Source: Streptomyces sp. A012304 (GTDB lineage: Bacteria > Actinomycetota > Actinomycetes > Streptomycetales > Streptomycetaceae). Taken from it: a stretch of 64,000 bases of DNA. How positions within the stretch are numbered: the stretch's first letter is position 1; each line of letters starts with the position of its first letter. The stretch spans positions 171,344 through 235,343 of the forward strand of contig NZ_BQUN01000057.1 in assembly GCF_026008495.1 (NCBI RefSeq), written 5' to 3'. A model generated the notes under the pieces. That model was not told where the DNA came from and searched no databases. It was given only the letters and a program-made list of their open reading frames with translations. Below are positions 60,380 through 64,000 of this stretch, one piece after another. A program made the translations under genes and the position numbers.

Positions 60380-61363
60380 CTACTTGTCGGTCTTGGGCAG
60401 GCCGGGCGGGTTGATCTCGGACTTGGTCACGGCCTCGTCGGACAGGCCCCACCGCTGAAGCACCTTCGCGTAGGTGCCGTTCTCGATGACCTCGTCGAGC
60501 GCGTCGGCGAGCGGCTTGACCAGGCCGCTGTCCTTCTTGGTGGTGGCCGCGATGAGGCCCTGGAGGGTGGAGCCGGCACCGGAGTACACGCCGACCACCT
60601 CCGTTTTCCCGGTGGTGGCCGCGTGGTAGGCGGCGGTCGGGTTGGGGCCGAGGTAGAGGTCGATCCGGCCGGACTGGAGGGCGAGGTAGGTGTCGCTGTC
60701 GTTCTGGTAGTACTTGATGTCCACCGGCTCGCGGCCGGCCTTCTCGTTCTCCTTGCTCCACTCGATGAGCAGCTTCTCCTGGTTGGTGCCGCTGCCCACG
60801 GCGACGGTCCTGCCCGCCACGTCCTCGGGCCCGGTGACCTTCAGGCCGCTGCCCTTCTTCGCCTCGAAGCCCAGGTTGTCCTCACGGTAGGTGGCGAAGT
60901 CGTACTTCTCCTTGCGCTCCTCGGTGACGGTGATGTTGCTGAAACCGACGTCGTACTTGGCGCTGTCGAGGCCCACGAAGATGTTCTCCCAGGAGACCGT
61001 GTTGATGCGCAGTTCGAGGCCGAGCACGTCGGCGACCAGGGAGGCGATGTCGGGCTCGACACCGATGACGGTCTTGTTGTCGGTGGCGTAGAAGGTCAGC
61101 GGCGCCGCCGAGCCGGAGGAGTCGACGACCTCCAGGGTGCCTCTCTTGCGGATCCTCTCCGGGACCTCGGCGGCTATGGAGTCGACCTTGGCGGTGGTGA
61201 CGCGGTCCTGGTCCGGGCTGATGTTGATCTTCGTCTTGCCGCCCGATGTGGCCGCGACCTCGGTCGTGCCGCCGTCGTCGGGGTTGCCGCAGGCGGCGAG
61301 GAGGAGGGCGGCGGTCAGTCCGAGCGCGGCCGCGGTCGTGCGGCGGGTGATCGAGGTGGACAC
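60380..61363 (-). CDS. polar amino acid ABC substrate-binding lipoprotein
   Basis: 327 residues with a lipobox LLLAACG (Cys about 25). The periplasmic-binding family 3 fold is shown by GTLEVVDSSGSAAPLTFYAT, VGSGTNQEKLLIEWS and DLYLGPNPTAAYHA. The GTG at 61363 follows AAGGAGC. It is probably the binding protein for a cysteine-like or sulfur-containing amino acid, inferred from the LLM, FMN reductase and GNAT neighbours. Confidence 0.88.
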   Translation of the reverse strand: MSTSITRRTTAAALGLTAALLLAACGNPDDGGTTEVAATSGGKTKINISPDQDRVTTAKVDSIAAEVPERIRKRGTLEVVDSSGSAAPLTFYATDNKTVIGVEPDIASLVADVLGLELRINTVSWENIFVGLDSAKYDVGFSNITVTEERKEKYDFATYREDNLGFEAKKGSGLKVTGPEDVAGRTVAVGSGTNQEKLLIEWSKENEKAGREPVDIKYYQNDSDTYLALQSGRIDLYLGPNPTAAYHAATTGKTEVVGVYSGAGSTLQGLIAATTKKDSGLVKPLADALDEVIENGTYAKVLQRWGLSDEAVTKSEINPPGLPKTDK

Positions 61364-61400
61364 GGTCGTGCTCCTTGCTCAGGGAAAGGGTGAGGGGTGG

Positions 61401-62215
<815 letters not shown>

Positions 62216-62219
<4 letters not shown>

Positions 62220-63178
62220 GTCTTCTCCGGCAGTTGTCGGGTGGCCGCGAGTCGTCGGGTGGCCACGAAGCGCCCGACGCGCTGGAGCGGGGTGGGGGGC
62301 GGGGTGCGGTTGGCGCCGCGGGCGTAGCGGCGCTCCACGTAGTACTGCGCGATCGACAGCAGGGAGGTGAGGACCACGTACCAGGCGGTGGCGACCAGCA
62401 GCAGTGGGATCACCCGGCCGTTGCGGCCGTAGATCACCTGGACCTGGTAGAACAGCTCGCCGATGGACATCACGTAGACCACCGACGTGCCCTTGAGCAG
62501 GCCGATGATCTCGTTGCCGGCCGTGGGCAGGATGGCGCGCATGGCCTGCGGCAGCACGATCCGGCGGATCTGCCGCAGCCGGGGGATGCCCAGCGCCGCG
62601 GCGGCCTCCAGTTGCCCGTGGTCGACGGAGAGGACGCCGCCGCGGACGATCTCGGCGGCGTACGCGGCCTGGTGCAGCGACAGCCCGATGACGGCGGCGC
62701 CGATGGTGCCGATGAGGGTGTTGCTGTCGACGGACCAGAACACCGGGCCGAAGGGGATGCCGAGGCCCAACTCCTCGTATAGGGCGCTCAGGTTGAACCA
62801 GAACACCAGCTGGACGATCATCGGGATGGACCGGAAGATCCAGATGTAGGTCCAGGCGACGGTCGCCAGCACCGGGCTGCGCGAGAGCCGCATGAAGGCG
62901 AGCACAGTGCCGAGGAGGAAGCCGAGGACGGTGGCGTAGGCGGTGAGCTGGAGGGTCACCCACACCGCCTGGACGATCGTCTCGGAGAAGACGTAGTCCC
63001 GGAAGACGTTCCACTCCCAGACGGGGTTCGTGGCCAGACCGTGCGCGAACTGGGCGACCAGCACGATCACGGCGACGCCGGCGGCCCAGCGGGCGTAGTG
63101 GCGGGCGGGTACGATCCTCAGCTCGGCCGGGTCCTGGACCGGTTTGGTGGCCGGTTCTGTGATGGTGTCGCTGCTCAT
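62216..63178 (-). CDS. polar amino acid ABC permease
   Basis: 320 residues with a hydrophilic N-terminus and five to six membrane helices. The HisM/GlnP-type motif [30 protein letters not shown] carries the EAA loop that contacts the ATPase. A single permease gene suggests a homodimer. The last gene boundaries overlap by four bases with the ATPase gene, so expression is coupled. Confidence 0.9.
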
Positions 63179-63181
63179 GGG

Positions 63182-63757
63182 TCACCTGTGCTCGGGCGGG
63201 TTGATCCGTGACGTGTCGATCGCGGAGGCGGAGGTGCCCCACGCCTTCCGCTTGGCATCGAGGTCCTTCTCGAACGGCAGCGGGCCGATGGTTTCCGGGT
63301 CGGCCTCGGTGTCGAACAGCGGTGTGTAGCCGGTGGCCAGGTACAGGCCGCGGGCCTCGGGCTGGCGCGGTCCGGTGGTCAGGTGGATCCGCCGGTAGCC
63401 GCGTGCGCTCGCCTCGCGCTCCAGCTCGGCGACGACGCGTCGGGCGAGGCCGCGTCGGCGGTGGGCGGAGTGCGTCCAGATCCTCTTCAGCTCGGCCGTG
63501 GTCGCGTCGTACCGGCGGAAGGCCCCGCCCGCGACGGGCTCGCCGCGCTCCAGCAGCAGCAGGAGCAGTCCGCCGTACGACGGGGTGAACTCCTCGTCGG
63601 GGTAGCGGGCGATCTCGGCGTGGGCGTCCTTGCCGTAGCGCGTGGAGTACTCGTGGCCGAGTTCGCGCAGCAGGGGCCTCACGCGGGGGTCGGACGGGGC
63701 GACATGAATCACCGTCAACTGCACTGGCGCTGACGGCGGTTGCGCTACGGAGGTCAT
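63182..63757 (-). CDS. GNAT family N-acetyltransferase
   Basis: 191 residues with the GNAT core [18 protein letters not shown] (acetyl-CoA loop) and [39 protein letters not shown] is the preceding core strand. The ATG overlaps the stop of the LLM gene that follows upstream (ATGA). In B. subtilis the analogous SnaA acetylates S-alkylcysteines; that role is suggested here by the neighbours. C-terminus ends RINPPEHR. Confidence 0.85.
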   Translation of the reverse strand: MTSVAQPPSAPVQLTVIHVAPSDPRVRPLLRELGHEYSTRYGKDAHAEIARYPDEEFTPSYGGLLLLLLERGEPVAGGAFRRYDATTAELKRIWTHSAHRRRGLARRVVAELEREASARGYRRIHLTTGPRQPEARGLYLATGYTPLFDTEADPETIGPLPFEKDLDAKRKAWGTSASAIDTSRINPPEHR

Positions 63758-64000
63758 CCACGCACCGCCGCGAGGGTCTGCGTCCCGCGGGCGGCCCGCT
63801 CGGCGTCGCGCTTGGCGACCTCCTCCCGGACGATCGGGATGACGTACCTGCCGAAGTCGATGGCGTCGCCCAGGAGGTCGTAGCCGCGCGCGGAGAGGAT
63901 GTCGACGCCGAGGTCGTAGTAGTCGAGGAGCGCCTGGGCGACCGTTTCCGGGGTGCCGACCAGGGCGTTGGAGTTGCCCGCGCCACCGGTGGCGGCGGCG
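63754..64000 (-). CDS. LLM-class flavin monooxygenase (partial, C-terminal end)
   Basis: The last 80 codons or so of a gene that continues beyond the window: [40 protein letters not shown] and [20 protein letters not shown]. The pattern GTPETVA (barrel end and phosphate loop) is typical of LLM-class monooxygenases. Its TGA overlaps the GNAT start. Probably the first enzyme of the organosulfur operon. Confidence 0.82.
   Translation of the reverse strand, partial: AAATGGAGNSNALVGTPETVAQALLDYYDLGVDILSARGYDLLGDAIDFGRYVIPIVREEVAKRDAERAARGTQTLAAVRG

Overview
The window is high-GC actinobacterial DNA and almost certainly comes from a Streptomyces chromosome. The evidence is the strong GC bias at third codon positions with long antisense shadow ORFs, GTG starts, ATGA/GTGA stop-start overlaps, probable leaderless transcripts, and typical Streptomyces families (DUF5134, DUF6153, DUF6223, DUF5955, ECF41 sigma factor, RNase Sa-type ribonuclease, an AllR-type regulator). 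I saw no tRNA, rRNA, CRISPR array, transposase or integrase.

The left third (1-18 kb) is a metal-handling island. It starts with the tail of a P-type ATPase and a His/Met-rich DUF5134 membrane protein. A cysteine-synthase-like enzyme overlapping an MFS transporter follows. The copper section (4.4-12.6 kb) holds three DUF6153 proteins, a DUF4396 protein, a four-helix copper-storage protein, CopZ, CopA, a DUF305 lipoprotein and a repeat-bearing lipoprotein. Three promoters there carry near-identical C5/G5 dyads of the CsoR type, yet no csoR lies in the window. A TetR regulator faces a tiny membrane protein and a DUF2269-like protein. Next comes an eroded arsenic/mercury section: intact arsI, a truncated arsO-like flavoprotein, an ACR3/BASS-type transporter, a MerR regulator with a MerT-like protein, and an aquaporin fragment.

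From 18 to 27 kb lie a GH15 enzyme, a DoxX-like protein next to a Cys-rich HTH regulator, an oxidoreductase with an ECF41 sigma factor and two small membrane proteins, and a CGNR regulator divergent from an alpha/beta hydrolase. From 27 to 40 kb lie a SWIM-domain/SNF2-helicase pair, a ROK glucokinase with a 60-bp tandem repeat upstream, and a sugar/polyol ABC importer operon with a GntR regulator. The regulator is flanked by two identical operators and is divergent from a Gfo/Idh/MocA dehydrogenase that carries an unusual Pro-rich repeat tail.

From 40 to 47 kb are two P450s, a two-component system, a secreted guanyl-specific RNase and conserved proteins. From 47 to 54.4 kb is the allantoin/glyoxylate region: allantoicase, allantoinase, an AllR-like IclR regulator and malate synthase. 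Three promoters there share a 15-bp operator, so purine-derived allantoin and glyoxylate use are probably co-regulated. The right end (54.4-64 kb) has a HipA-like kinase overlapping a SelT/W/H-type protein, an MFS exporter with a DUF5937-ArsR regulator, and an organosulfur-type locus: two LLM monooxygenases, an ssuD fragment, FMN reductase, a polar amino acid ABC importer and a GNAT acetyltransferase. That set resembles the B. subtilis snaA-tcy-cmo locus for S-alkylcysteine salvage.
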